A program made the position numbers and the translations under genes. From Fidelibacterota bacterium (GTDB taxonomy: Bacteria > Pseudomonadota > Alphaproteobacteria > Rhodospirillales > Rhodospirillaceae), in the NCBI GenBank assembly GCA_947475895.1, contig CANJMF010000016.1:1-64000 (forward strand): a stretch of 64,000 nt of DNA, given 5' to 3'. Positions 54,211 through 62,640 of this stretch are shown in pieces. The first letter of the stretch is position 1, and every line of letters begins with the position of its first letter. Under the pieces are notes generated by a model. That model was not told the DNA's origin and made no database searches. It saw nothing but the letters and a program-made list of their open reading frames with translations.

Positions 54211-54251
54211 TTCGTGCAGAACCCAGAGCGGGCGGCCGACATTTTCTTAAA

Positions 54252-55571
54252 TTAGTCTTCCATGATTTTGCTGTGGGCTTTCATGTCACGCGCGTAGATG
54301 GCGGTGATGAGAGACAGCGCAATGAAGAACGTCACATACCAATAGTACAGGGATTCGTGCCCTTGATCCTTGAATAGCAATGCGACGAACGGCCCTGTAC
54401 CGCCAATCACGGAGACGCCGATGGCGTAGGGTAGTCCTACGCCCAGAGCCCGGATCTCGGCGGGAAACATTTCGGCTTTATACAGGCCGCTAATTGACGT
54501 GTAGCAACTCTGGATCAGCAGCGCGAGTGTCACGAGAGAAATCGCCGTGATCGCGTCGTGCGTATCGGAGAGGGCGGTCATGATCGGAACCGTGGCGAGC
54601 GTGGCCATCACACCGAAGGCGATCAGCAAAGGCTTGCGGCCGACCTTATCGGACACCCATCCGAAAAAAGGCTGTGCGAACATAAAGAAAACCATCGCCA
54701 CAGTCGCGATTTCGGTCGCGTCCTGCCTTGAAAAGCCAGCTGTGTTGGCCAGGAATTGCTGGATATACGTGCTGAACGTATAGAACCCCAGCGAGCCGCC
54801 CATGGTTAGACCGAGGACGATCACCAATTCTTTGGGATGTTCGGCCATGATCTTCCACGTATTGACGATCTTGTTTTTGCTTTTCATCACGGTGAAGGAC
54901 TCGGTCTCTTCGATCTTGAGCATCACGAACAGCGCAAGGACCGAAAGAATGGCGCTGATGAAAAATGGAATACGCCAACCCCAAGCCGTTAAGTCTTCGA
55001 TGCTCATGACATTTTGCAGAACGACGGCCGTCAAAAGCGCGAGCAGCTGGCCCAAAATCAATGTCACATACTGGAAGCTGCCGAAAAATCCGCGGCGCTT
55101 TTTACCCGCGACTTCGCTGAGGTAGGTAGCGCTGGCGGCGTACTCGCCTCCAACAGACAGTCCCTGTCCAACGCGCGCGAGGACTAGGAGCACCGGCGCA
55201 AAGAAACCAATGACGGAGTAATCGGGTATGACAGCGATCACAAGGGAGCAAGCGCCCATCATGATCATCGACATAACAAGCGCTGCGCGCCGTCCATGCT
55301 TGTCGGCGTAGCTTCCCAGAAGCCAACTGCCGATAGGTCGTACGAGAAAGCCTGCGGCGAAAACCGCCGCGGCATTCAGAAGTTGGGCCGTCTGATCGCC
55401 CTTTGGGAAAAACGAGCTGGCGAAATACAGGGAGAAGGATGAATAGACATACCAGTCGTACCATTCGACGAGGTTTCCGACAGAGCCCCCGAAAATGGCT
55501 TTGATGCGCCAAGCTGTCGAACGTGTCCCTGTCGGCGCAGAGGCGCTTTCCGCAACTTCAATTGAGCTCAC
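54252..55571 (-). CDS. MHS-family permease, KgtP-like
   Basis: A 439-residue major-facilitator protein with twelve hydrophobic segments and the MHS signature: GGSVGNLVEWYDWYVYSSFSLYFAS, VFAAGFLVRPIGSWLLGSYADKHGRR, ARVGQGLSVGGEYAASATYLSEVA and CYTSISGLYKAEMFPAEIRALGVGLPYA. The overall pattern is close to the 2-oxoglutarate permease KgtP, so uptake of a 2-oxo or dicarboxylic acid by proton symport is likely. The GTG at 55571 is chosen because GGGGGAGGA stands just before it; a TTG at 55586 is inside that site. It is third in a minus-strand operon with the ThDP enzyme and aldehyde dehydrogenase. Confidence 0.88.
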   Translation of the reverse strand: MSSIEVAESASAPTGTRSTAWRIKAIFGGSVGNLVEWYDWYVYSSFSLYFASSFFPKGDQTAQLLNAAAVFAAGFLVRPIGSWLLGSYADKHGRRAALVMSMIMMGACSLVIAVIPDYSVIGFFAPVLLVLARVGQGLSVGGEYAASATYLSEVAGKKRRGFFGSFQYVTLILGQLLALLTAVVLQNVMSIEDLTAWGWRIPFFISAILSVLALFVMLKIEETESFTVMKSKNKIVNTWKIMAEHPKELVIVLGLTMGGSLGFYTFSTYIQQFLANTAGFSRQDATEIATVAMVFFMFAQPFFGWVSDKVGRKPLLIAFGVMATLATVPIMTALSDTHDAITAISLVTLALLIQSCYTSISGLYKAEMFPAEIRALGVGLPYAIGVSVIGGTGPFVALLFKDQGHESLYYWYVTFFIALSLITAIYARDMKAHSKIMED

Positions 55572-55633
55572 GACTTCCTCCCCCAATGCCGCCTCGTTCT
55601 CCCGAGGCGGCAGTTTAGTTCAGCGCGCGAGCA

Positions 55634-57301
55634 TTATTTTGATGCTAACTGCGCAAGTGTCTTGCCGGGCATGATGTCGTCGACGCTGGTTTTTACATGC
55701 AAAAGCGATGGCGTATTTTGTGCGAGCGCCTCTTTGAATGCTGGCGCGAATTCCTCAGTTTTTGTGACGGTAGCGCCCCATGCGCCGAACGAACGCGCAT
55801 ACGCTGCGAAGTCCGGATTGCGCAAATCGGTCGACGACACACGGCCCGGATAATCCCGTTCCTGATGCATACGGATTGAACCGTAGGAACCGTTGTCGAC
55901 TACGATGGTTGGAAAGTTCGCGCCGTATTGCACAGCCGTTGCGAGCTCCGGGGCTGCCATCATGAAGCAACCGTCGCCGGCAATGCCGACCACGGTGCGC
56001 TCAGGGTACGTAAGCTTGGCGGCAATGGCGGCCGGGAAGCCAAAGCCCATGGCGCCGCTGGTCGGCGCGAGTTGCGTGCCGAATGTGCGGTGTGAATAAA
56101 AGCGATTGAGCCAAGCGGCGTATTGGCCTGCGCCGCTTGCGACGATGGCGTCCGCAGGAAGATTCTTAGCGAGCCACGAATATATCTTCGAAAGGTTCAC
56201 CGCACCCGTCACGCTGACTGGAACGATGAAGCCCTCGTAGTCGGCGCGCGCTTCGGCACGCCACGTATTCCAAGTTTTTTTAATCTTGAGGCCCGCGAGT
56301 CCGACAATCGCATTCACATTGCCTGAAACCGCCGTAAGCGATGCCGGCCAAACGCGGTTGATCTCGCGTGGATCCGGATGGATATGAATCAGTTTCGAAG
56401 CGGTCTCTTCAGCGGTGAAGACCCCGTAGTTTTGCGACGGATTTTCGCCGAGGCGCGCACCGATGGCGATCAGAAGATCGGCCGAGCGCACGCGCGCGAC
56501 CAATTTAGGATTAGACCCAAGTCCAATATCGCCCACATAGCAGGGGTGAGAGTTGTCAATGAGGTCCTTACGGCGGAAGGAGGCGACGATGGGCAGATTG
56601 ATGGCTTCGGCCCAAGCCGTGAGCTTTTTGAGCGGCTCCGCCGCCCAGCCGGTGCCGCCCAGAATGAGAAGCGGTTTTTCCGCGGCATTCAGGCGCGCAT
56701 CGAGCGCGGCAAGCGTTTTGCTGTCCATCCCGATTTCCGGGATCTGCACAGTCGTTGGTTTGCGCGGTCCTGCCGGGGCCACGAGCATGTCTTCCGGCAG
56801 CGCCACGACGACGGCGCCTGCGCGTCCTTGCAAAGCGGTTGCGTAAGCGCGCGTCGTGATTTCAACAACCCGTCGCGGGTCGTCGATCTCCTCAGCCAGC
56901 TTTGCAAGCGGCCCGAACATCGCGGGGTAATAGACTTCTTGGAAGGCTTCGCGGTTTTTGTCGGTCGTGCTGATTTGCCCGACGAAAAACATCATAGGCA
57001 CAGAATCTTGCTGTGCCGTATGAACGCCGACCGAACCCTGTGTCGCGCCAGGCCCGCGCGTGACGAAACAGATGCCGGGTTTGCCGGTCAATTTTCCGTA
57101 GGCTGTCGCCATGTTCGCGGCCGACGCCTCGTGACGGCAAGCCACGACTTTGATCTTGTCGCGAACCTCGTAGAGCGCATCAAGAACGGCCAAGTAACTT
57201 TCGCCCGGAACGCAAAAAACGCGTTCCACACCGTTGGCTAAAAGGGTTTCCACCAGCCGCTCGGCGGCTGTGATCGTCGAAGTTCTGGATGTGTCAGGCA
57301 C
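55634..57301 (-). CDS. thiamine-diphosphate enzyme, 2-oxo-acid decarboxylase/acetolactate-synthase-like
   Basis: The 555-residue protein has the three ThDP domains: a pyrimidine-binding domain with the catalytic Glu (CRHEASAANMATAYGKLTGKPGICFVTRGPG), a central domain (KPLLILGGTGWAAEPL), and a ThDP/Mg domain (SGAMGFGFPAAIAAKL, GDGCFMMAAPELATAVQYGANFPTIVVDNGSYGSI). The exact reaction is not settled. The GTG at 57301 overlaps the end of the aldehyde dehydrogenase gene by eight bases, showing coupling; longer openings up to 57409 would lie in that gene. With an aldehyde dehydrogenase and a KgtP-like permease, decarboxylation of a 2-oxo acid to an aldehyde is the best guess. Confidence 0.85.
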   Translation of the reverse strand: MPDTSRTSTITAAERLVETLLANGVERVFCVPGESYLAVLDALYEVRDKIKVVACRHEASAANMATAYGKLTGKPGICFVTRGPGATQGSVGVHTAQQDSVPMMFFVGQISTTDKNREAFQEVYYPAMFGPLAKLAEEIDDPRRVVEITTRAYATALQGRAGAVVVALPEDMLVAPAGPRKPTTVQIPEIGMDSKTLAALDARLNAAEKPLLILGGTGWAAEPLKKLTAWAEAINLPIVASFRRKDLIDNSHPCYVGDIGLGSNPKLVARVRSADLLIAIGARLGENPSQNYGVFTAEETASKLIHIHPDPREINRVWPASLTAVSGNVNAIVGLAGLKIKKTWNTWRAEARADYEGFIVPVSVTGAVNLSKIYSWLAKNLPADAIVASGAGQYAAWLNRFYSHRTFGTQLAPTSGAMGFGFPAAIAAKLTYPERTVVGIAGDGCFMMAAPELATAVQYGANFPTIVVDNGSYGSIRMHQERDYPGRVSSTDLRNPDFAAYARSFGAWGATVTKTEEFAPAFKEALAQNTPSLLHVKTSVDDIMPGKTLAQLASK

Positions 57302-58739
57302 GGAGGTAACTCGTTTTTGTTTTGGTGTAAAAATCTCTCGCCATCGGCCCTTGCTCGCGCGGACCGAAACTGGACATTTTGGTACCGCCGAAAGGCGCTT
57401 GCAGTTCAACGCCGGCGGTCGGCAAGTTGACCATGACCATGCCAGCTTTTAATTCGGCTTCAAAGAATTTCGCGTACTTGAGCGAAGTTGTACAAACGCC
57501 TGAAGACAAGCCAAAAGGCGTGTCATTGGCGATTTCCAGAGCGTGCTCGGGGCTGTCTGCGGGAATCATGGCGGCGACAGGGCCAAAAATTTCTTCCTGA
57601 GCGATTCGCATCTTGTTGTCGACGTCGGTAAAGAGCGCGGGGCTCATATAATAGCCAGGCGTCGCGCCCTTAATGCGGTCACCGCCCTTCGCGAGATGGG
57701 CGCCTTCGTCGCGGCCGATGTCGACGTATTTGAGATTCTGTTTGAGTTGAGCCTCGCTCACCACAGGACCGATATGTGTTTTGGGATCTAGGGCGTCGCC
57801 GACCACGAGGGCGTCGAGCCGCTCCAGCATCTTTTCTAAAAATTTCTTGTAAATGCCTTTCGTGACGATCAAGCGGCTTGAAGCTGTGCAGCGCTGGCCC
57901 GTCGAATAGTAAGCACCGTTGATCGCGACGTCGGTCGCAATATCCAGATCGGCATCGTCCAAAATCACGAGTGGATTTTTTCCGCCCATTTCCAGTTGGA
58001 AGGGACGGAAACGTTGCGCGCATTCGGCGGCAACCGCCGCACCAACCGTCTGCGATCCTGTGAAAGAAATGGCATTGATGCTTGCGTGCTTTAGCATCGC
58101 TTCGCCGACTGCACGCCCAGGACCCATCACGAGATTGAACACGCCGGCCGGGGCGCCCGCTTCAGCGATGATCTGTGCCATGGCCCATGCGCTCGCCGGC
58201 GCCACGTCGGCAGGCTTCAGAATGACTGCGTTGCCGTAAGCCAATGCCGGTGCTGTCTTCCACGCGGGAATGGCAATCGGAAAATTCCAAGGCGTGATCA
58301 GGCCAACAACACCAACGGCCTCGCGCCGCGTCGCTATCGTGACTTCTGGTCGCACCGACGGGATCGTTTCCCCGTGCGCGCGCAACGCTTCATTGGCGAA
58401 ATATTTAAAAACGCGCGCTGCGCGTTGAACTTCGCCCCGCGCTTCCGCAAGTGTTTTGCCTTCCTCGCGGGCGAGGATGGTGCCTAATTCAGCTTCTCGC
58501 GCTAAAAGCCGCTCACCCACTTTATCTAAAAGGTCGCCGCGGGTTTGCGCAGTGGCGCGCGCCCACTGGGGCTGTGCGGCCTGAGCGGCCGCCACGGCAG
58601 TCTCTACATCCTTGGCAGACCCTTGCGCAAAATCGCCGACCGAATCCTCAAGATTGGACGGATTGATATTGGTCGCGACGGTGCTACCCGGCACCCACTC
58701 GCCGCCAATGAAGTTGCTGTGGGTTTTCGTGTTGGACAT
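57294..58739 (-). CDS. NAD(P)-dependent aldehyde dehydrogenase
   Basis: A 481-residue aldehyde dehydrogenase with the catalytic Glu in QLEMGGKNPLVIL, the catalytic Cys in GAYYSTGQRCTASSRLIVT, and the coenzyme-binding blocks VGLITPWNFPIAIPAWKTAPAL and SFTGSQTVGAAVA. The QRCTASSRLIV context resembles type III 2-oxoglutarate-semialdehyde dehydrogenases, though others share it. The ATG at 58739 opens the conserved FIGGEWVPGS region; the frame is open to 58868 without support. It is first in the operon with the ThDP enzyme, so it may oxidise the aldehyde made there. Confidence 0.92.
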   Translation of the reverse strand: MSNTKTHSNFIGGEWVPGSTVATNINPSNLEDSVGDFAQGSAKDVETAVAAAQAAQPQWARATAQTRGDLLDKVGERLLAREAELGTILAREEGKTLAEARGEVQRAARVFKYFANEALRAHGETIPSVRPEVTIATRREAVGVVGLITPWNFPIAIPAWKTAPALAYGNAVILKPADVAPASAWAMAQIIAEAGAPAGVFNLVMGPGRAVGEAMLKHASINAISFTGSQTVGAAVAAECAQRFRPFQLEMGGKNPLVILDDADLDIATDVAINGAYYSTGQRCTASSRLIVTKGIYKKFLEKMLERLDALVVGDALDPKTHIGPVVSEAQLKQNLKYVDIGRDEGAHLAKGGDRIKGATPGYYMSPALFTDVDNKMRIAQEEIFGPVAAMIPADSPEHALEIANDTPFGLSSGVCTTSLKYAKFFEAELKAGMVMVNLPTAGVELQAPFGGTKMSSFGPREQGPMARDFYTKTKTSYLRA

Positions 58740-59347
58740 GATTCCCGGGTAAGTGTTTGGCGCGAGGCGCGAATGCTCGTCTAAAGGTGCGGTTAGAGGA
58801 TATGCAAAGAATCTAATTTGATGATGAGTTTTTATAAGCGCGCTAACGACTTGCCTTCGCAGGCGCACAATGAGGTTAATTGCTGCACTGCGAAATGAAA
58901 TCTGAAAAGACTTTCAGCTCGGCGATTCGGGATCATGGCGAATTCTCATGCCTTTAGTGCTCTTTTGGCGGCGGTAAATGCGCTTTCGTCTCATCAAAAG
59001 AGAGTGTCCAAGTCTCTGCGGATAATGGTTTTCCGCAATATCTTGTCGACATGTGTCAAGCGGATTAAGTGGAAAATGGCCGACACTTGGTCTAATTCCA
59101 CGTCATGAGTTTCTCATAATTTAATGCGCCCGCACCGACTACAAGTAGCGGGCTTGGTTTATATCCAGCATAAATTTAGATAAACTCTGGCCATGCTAAA
59201 CGCTGCTGGCGAGGAGAGTCGTGCGTGTCTTTAAAATCTGCTTTTCTGCGGCAGAATAAGGAGCACATGTTTCGCCTGTGAGATAGGAATTTATGATCGG
59301 TGGAGCCCAGCTCGTCCGTTCGAGAGATCGTTTGGGAGGTTTGGTTG
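58740..59347. other. divergent control region between the aldehyde dehydrogenase and cassette 4
   Basis: About 600 bases without a supported gene. It holds an IS-end-like stretch near 59053 (separate entry) and the GGGAGG site of C4. Promoters for both directions should be present but were not located. Confidence 0.5.
59053..59103. repeat. possible IS21-like terminal remnant
   Basis: TGTCAAGCGGATTAAGTGGA is followed by a partial repeat, CTAATTCCACG. Repeated AGTGGAA/TTCCAC units behind a TGTCAAGCGG terminus recall the multiple end repeats of IS21-type elements. No transposase is left here. Recall of the family end is from memory and not verified. Confidence 0.35.
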
Positions 59348-60988
59348 ATGAGTAAGATGAAGGTGTGGGCCGCTGTTGCTGCTGCCGGCATTTTGGCCGT
59401 CACGGCTGTTGCTAAACAGCCGGCGGAGCCCGCGTTGGCGAAGATTGAGCCCACATCGCGCCTGATCACGCAGGCACAGTATGTGAACACGTTGCAGTCG
59501 ATCTTTGGCGCTGGCCTTACATACCCGTCAAAATTCGCGCCCATTGCGCGCGTGGACGGGCTCGTTGCTGTCGGGGCTGGCAATGCCACGATCACTGAAG
59601 GTGCCTTCCGTCAGTTTGAAGCCGCCGCCCGCTCGGTCGCCGATCAGGTTGTCGAACCACGCAACCGTACTTTCTTGTTGCCATGCAAGCCGTCCGTCGA
59701 CACGCAGCCGGACGACGCCTGTGCCGGGAAGTTCTTAAATCACGTCGGATCGCTTCTGTTTCGCCGCCCAATCAAGCAACGCGAACTGAGCACGTACGTC
59801 TTGCAGGCTCATTCGAGCGCCGAGCGTCTCAAAAGCTTTTATAGCGGCTTGAGCATTGTGCTTGCGGGCATGCTGCAGGAACCTGAATTCCTTTACCTGA
59901 CGCAGCCCTCCGTGGTGGTCAACGGCCAGCCGCAGTTGTCGCCTTATGCAAAAGCGTCGCGTCTCAGCGTGCTGCTGTGGGACTCTTATCCAGATGAAGA
60001 ACTGCTCGCAGCGGCCGGTAACGGCAAGCTCAATACCAAGAAGGGTTTGGAACAGCAGGTCGATCGCATGCTTGCGAACACGGACCGCGTGGGCGAAGGC
60101 GTGCGCAGCTTCTTTGAAGATATGTTGGTCTTCGAAAACTTCGAAACACTGGTGAAGGACGGCACGATCTATCCTGCGTTCACGCCGAAAGTGACCGAGG
60201 ACGCGCGTGAGCAAGTCCTGCGCACCATCGTTGCGCACGTCGTGAATGAAGATGCCGATTATCGCGACTTGTTCACGACACGGAAGACTTTCCTCACCAA
60301 TGATCTTGGTGCGATCTACGGCGTTGCCGTCAATCGCCCCGATCGCTGGGTTCCATATGAATTCCCCGCCGATAGCCCGCGCGCGGGTATCCTGTCTGAG
60401 ATTGGCTTCCTGGCGGTTTATTCACATCCGGGCCGGAGTTCGCCGACCCGTCGCGGTAAGGCTATCCGCGAAGTCCTGTTATGCCAAAAAGTTCCAAACC
60501 CACCGCCGAATGTCGACTTCTCGGCGCTCGAAAATCCCGATCCGTCGCTCAAAACGGCACGCGAGCGCCTGTCGGCTCACAGTTCAAATCCTGTATGCGC
60601 CGGTTGCCATAAAATCACGGATCCGATTGGTCTCGCGCTTGAGAACTTCGACGGATCGGGCATGTACCGTACGACCGAATCAGGCACCCCAATCAATACG
60701 ACGGGTGGTTTGGACAAGGCAAGTTTCACCGACTTCCGTGGTCTCGCAACGGCCCTTCGCGACAATCCGCGTACGGTCACCTGTTTGACCGAGCGGTTGT
60801 CGAGCTATGCCTTGGGCCGTTCCTTAAAGCCCGACGACAATAACTGGGTCGCGTATGCTCAAGACAAATTCGCCGCCAGCGGCTATCGCGTGAAGGGCCT
60901 GTTGCGTGCCATTGCGATGAGCGATGAGTTTTATGCGGTGCCTAAGAGTCAGCCCACCAAAGGAGAGAGTGAAACTGCGGCCAAATAG
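59348..60988 (+). CDS. C4: exported DUF1592/DUF1588-type heme protein
   Basis: This 546-residue protein has a signal peptide (KVWAAVAAAGILAVTAVA), then SRLITQAQYVNTLQSIFG (DUF1587-like), GSLLFRRPIKQRELSTYV (DUF1595-like), ASRLSVLLWDSYPDEELL (DUF1592), RAGILSEIGFLAVYSHPGRS to NPVCAGCHKITDPIG (DUF1588, heme site near residue 416) and SSYALGRSLKP in the DUF1585 part. The ATG at 59348 lies behind GGGAGG; the frame is open from 59300. It is closer to C2 than to C3 in the motifs read. D4 follows after 33 bases. Confidence 0.86.
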   Translation: MSKMKVWAAVAAAGILAVTAVAKQPAEPALAKIEPTSRLITQAQYVNTLQSIFGAGLTYPSKFAPIARVDGLVAVGAGNATITEGAFRQFEAAARSVADQVVEPRNRTFLLPCKPSVDTQPDDACAGKFLNHVGSLLFRRPIKQRELSTYVLQAHSSAERLKSFYSGLSIVLAGMLQEPEFLYLTQPSVVVNGQPQLSPYAKASRLSVLLWDSYPDEELLAAAGNGKLNTKKGLEQQVDRMLANTDRVGEGVRSFFEDMLVFENFETLVKDGTIYPAFTPKVTEDAREQVLRTIVAHVVNEDADYRDLFTTRKTFLTNDLGAIYGVAVNRPDRWVPYEFPADSPRAGILSEIGFLAVYSHPGRSSPTRRGKAIREVLLCQKVPNPPPNVDFSALENPDPSLKTARERLSAHSSNPVCAGCHKITDPIGLALENFDGSGMYRTTESGTPINTTGGLDKASFTDFRGLATALRDNPRTVTCLTERLSSYALGRSLKPDDNNWVAYAQDKFAASGYRVKGLLRAIAMSDEFYAVPKSQPTKGESETAAK

Positions 60989-61021
60989 CTGTAAGCTTCA
61001 CTGCATATTAGGGAGAGTAAG

Positions 61022-62362
61022 ATGACTTCACAAACCAGCCGCCGGCGCATCCTCCGTGGAATGATGGGCGGCGCTGCCGTGACCGTCGGGTTGCCTTTCC
61101 TGGAATGCTTCCTGAACAGCAATGGCACCGCGTTGGCAAACGGGAGCCCGCTCCCTACGCGCTTTGGCACCTGGTTCTGGGGCCTGGGCATGAACAAGCA
61201 GATTTGGGTGCCCAAGAAGGTCGGCAAGGATTACGACCTTCCGCAGCAGGTCGCGTCCTTCAAGGACGTGAAGCAGCACATCAATATGTTCAGCAACTAT
61301 AACGTCCTGCTCGATGGTCGCCCCAACCTTTGCCATTACACGGGTTGGATCGCGACGCGTGCGGGCGAAGCGCCGGCCGGTCCCGGCCAACTGCCTAATC
61401 AGACGATCGACGTCACCATTGAAGACGTGATCGGCACCGCGACGCGTTTTAGATCGATTTCGCTGTCGGCAACGGGCAATCCGCGCACCAGCTACAGCTA
61501 TCGCAGCGCGGACGCCATCAACCCGCCCGACGCGTCAGTGACCGAGTTCTATCAAAAGATTTTCGGATCCGAATTTCAAGATCCGAACTCACCGGACTTC
61601 AAGCCTGATCCGCGGGTCATGGCGCGCAAAAGTGTTCTGTCGGGTGTCATCGATCATACGAATGATCTGAAGAAGACTCTCGGCAAAGCCGACCAGGCGC
61701 GTCTCGACAACTACCTCAGCTCGATCCGCTCCTTCGAAAACAGCTTGGCGATTCAGCTGCAGAAGCCGCCTCCGGCCGAGGCGTGCAAAGTGCCGACCGC
61801 CAACGAGAAGGATCTTCCCTCGGGTCTCGACTCCGAACTCGTGCGGACACGCCACAACATGATGGTCGATCTTCTGGTCATGGCGATGGCGTGCAATCAA
61901 ACGCGCATCTTCAATATGGGCTTCTCAGAAGGCTCGGCGAACACCACGCATAAAGGTGTCGCGCGTCCCCACCACCCGACCACGCACGAAGAGCCGAAGG
62001 ATCCCGAGTTGGGCTACCAACCGACCGCCGCCAAGTTTGTCACGGAGTCGATGGAAGCGTGGGCTTACCTCGTGGCTGCAATGGCCAACTTCAAAGAAGG
62101 CGATGGCTCGTTACTCGACAACAGTTTGGTGCTGGCGAACTCCGATTGCGAGTTAGCGCAAGTCCACTCGCTCAGCAACATGCCGATGATGACGGCCGGT
62201 CGCGCAGGCGGCCGCTTGAAGTCTGGCTATCATATCGACGGTGCGGGCGGTCCGGTTACGGCCGTCAGCCTGACGGTTCTGCAAGCGATGGGTCTCCAAG
62301 CCACCGAATTCGGTAAAGGCGGTCTTAAAACGACGCAACCCGTGGCAGAGCTTCTGGTGTAA
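61022..62362 (+). CDS. D4: Tat-exported DUF1552 protein
   Basis: The 446-residue product has a twin-arginine signal (TSRRRILRGMMGGAAVTVGLPFLECF), FLNSNGTALANG, PLPTRFGTWFWGLGM, HHPTTHEEPKD near residue 320, and ANSDCELAQVHSLSNMPMMTAGRAGG. Where D2 and D3 have an Asp-His pair (SDH, TDH), D4 has SDC, so one putative metal ligand is Cys here. Reaction unknown. GGGAGAG precedes the ATG, and a strong terminator follows. Confidence 0.87.
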   Translation: MTSQTSRRRILRGMMGGAAVTVGLPFLECFLNSNGTALANGSPLPTRFGTWFWGLGMNKQIWVPKKVGKDYDLPQQVASFKDVKQHINMFSNYNVLLDGRPNLCHYTGWIATRAGEAPAGPGQLPNQTIDVTIEDVIGTATRFRSISLSATGNPRTSYSYRSADAINPPDASVTEFYQKIFGSEFQDPNSPDFKPDPRVMARKSVLSGVIDHTNDLKKTLGKADQARLDNYLSSIRSFENSLAIQLQKPPPAEACKVPTANEKDLPSGLDSELVRTRHNMMVDLLVMAMACNQTRIFNMGFSEGSANTTHKGVARPHHPTTHEEPKDPELGYQPTAAKFVTESMEAWAYLVAAMANFKEGDGSLLDNSLVLANSDCELAQVHSLSNMPMMTAGRAGGRLKSGYHIDGAGGPVTAVSLTVLQAMGLQATEFGKGGLKTTQPVAELLV

Positions 62363-62384
62363 TCGCGTTAACGATAAAGCGCCG

Positions 62385-62413
62385 AAACCCCCCGCCAAAA
62401 GCGGGGGTTTTTC
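62385..62413 (+). terminator. terminator behind D4
   Basis: Stem AACCCCC.CGC/GCGGGGGTT with loop CAAAA and a TTTTTCTTT tract. It separates C4-D4 from A4, so A4 has its own promoter. Confidence 0.9.
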
Positions 62414-62440
62414 TTTGTCCGAGCGTGGCCCCGGTCATGT

Positions 62441-62461
62441 GGAAGTGTCTCAGAAATGACA
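62441..62461. repeat. possible insertion-sequence end remnant
   Basis: The block GTGTCTCAGAAATGACA resembles the terminal repeats of IS3/IS481-type elements and partly the IS end at 320-345 (TGTCTCA...TGAC). No transposase is nearby. It may be a scar left between D4 and A4. Confidence 0.3.
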
Positions 62462-62640
62462 ATTTGCGCACGGAAAACGCAGTACTATTCAGCGCTGGAA
62501 TACGCTTTGGGAGGGCGACCGGTCTTGACCGGTGGTTCGAGCATGCTGTCGCTTTAAGTTCCGAACGCGCGGCCTGTATGAGTGACGCCTTAATCGCGTT
62601 TGTAAGTTCCAGCGGCTACCGCTTCATTCGAGGATAGCGC

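Noticed and set aside
56378-57241. A 287-codon plus-strand frame.
   Set aside because: It is the antisense shadow of the ThDP enzyme gene, with Arg/His-rich low-information sequence.
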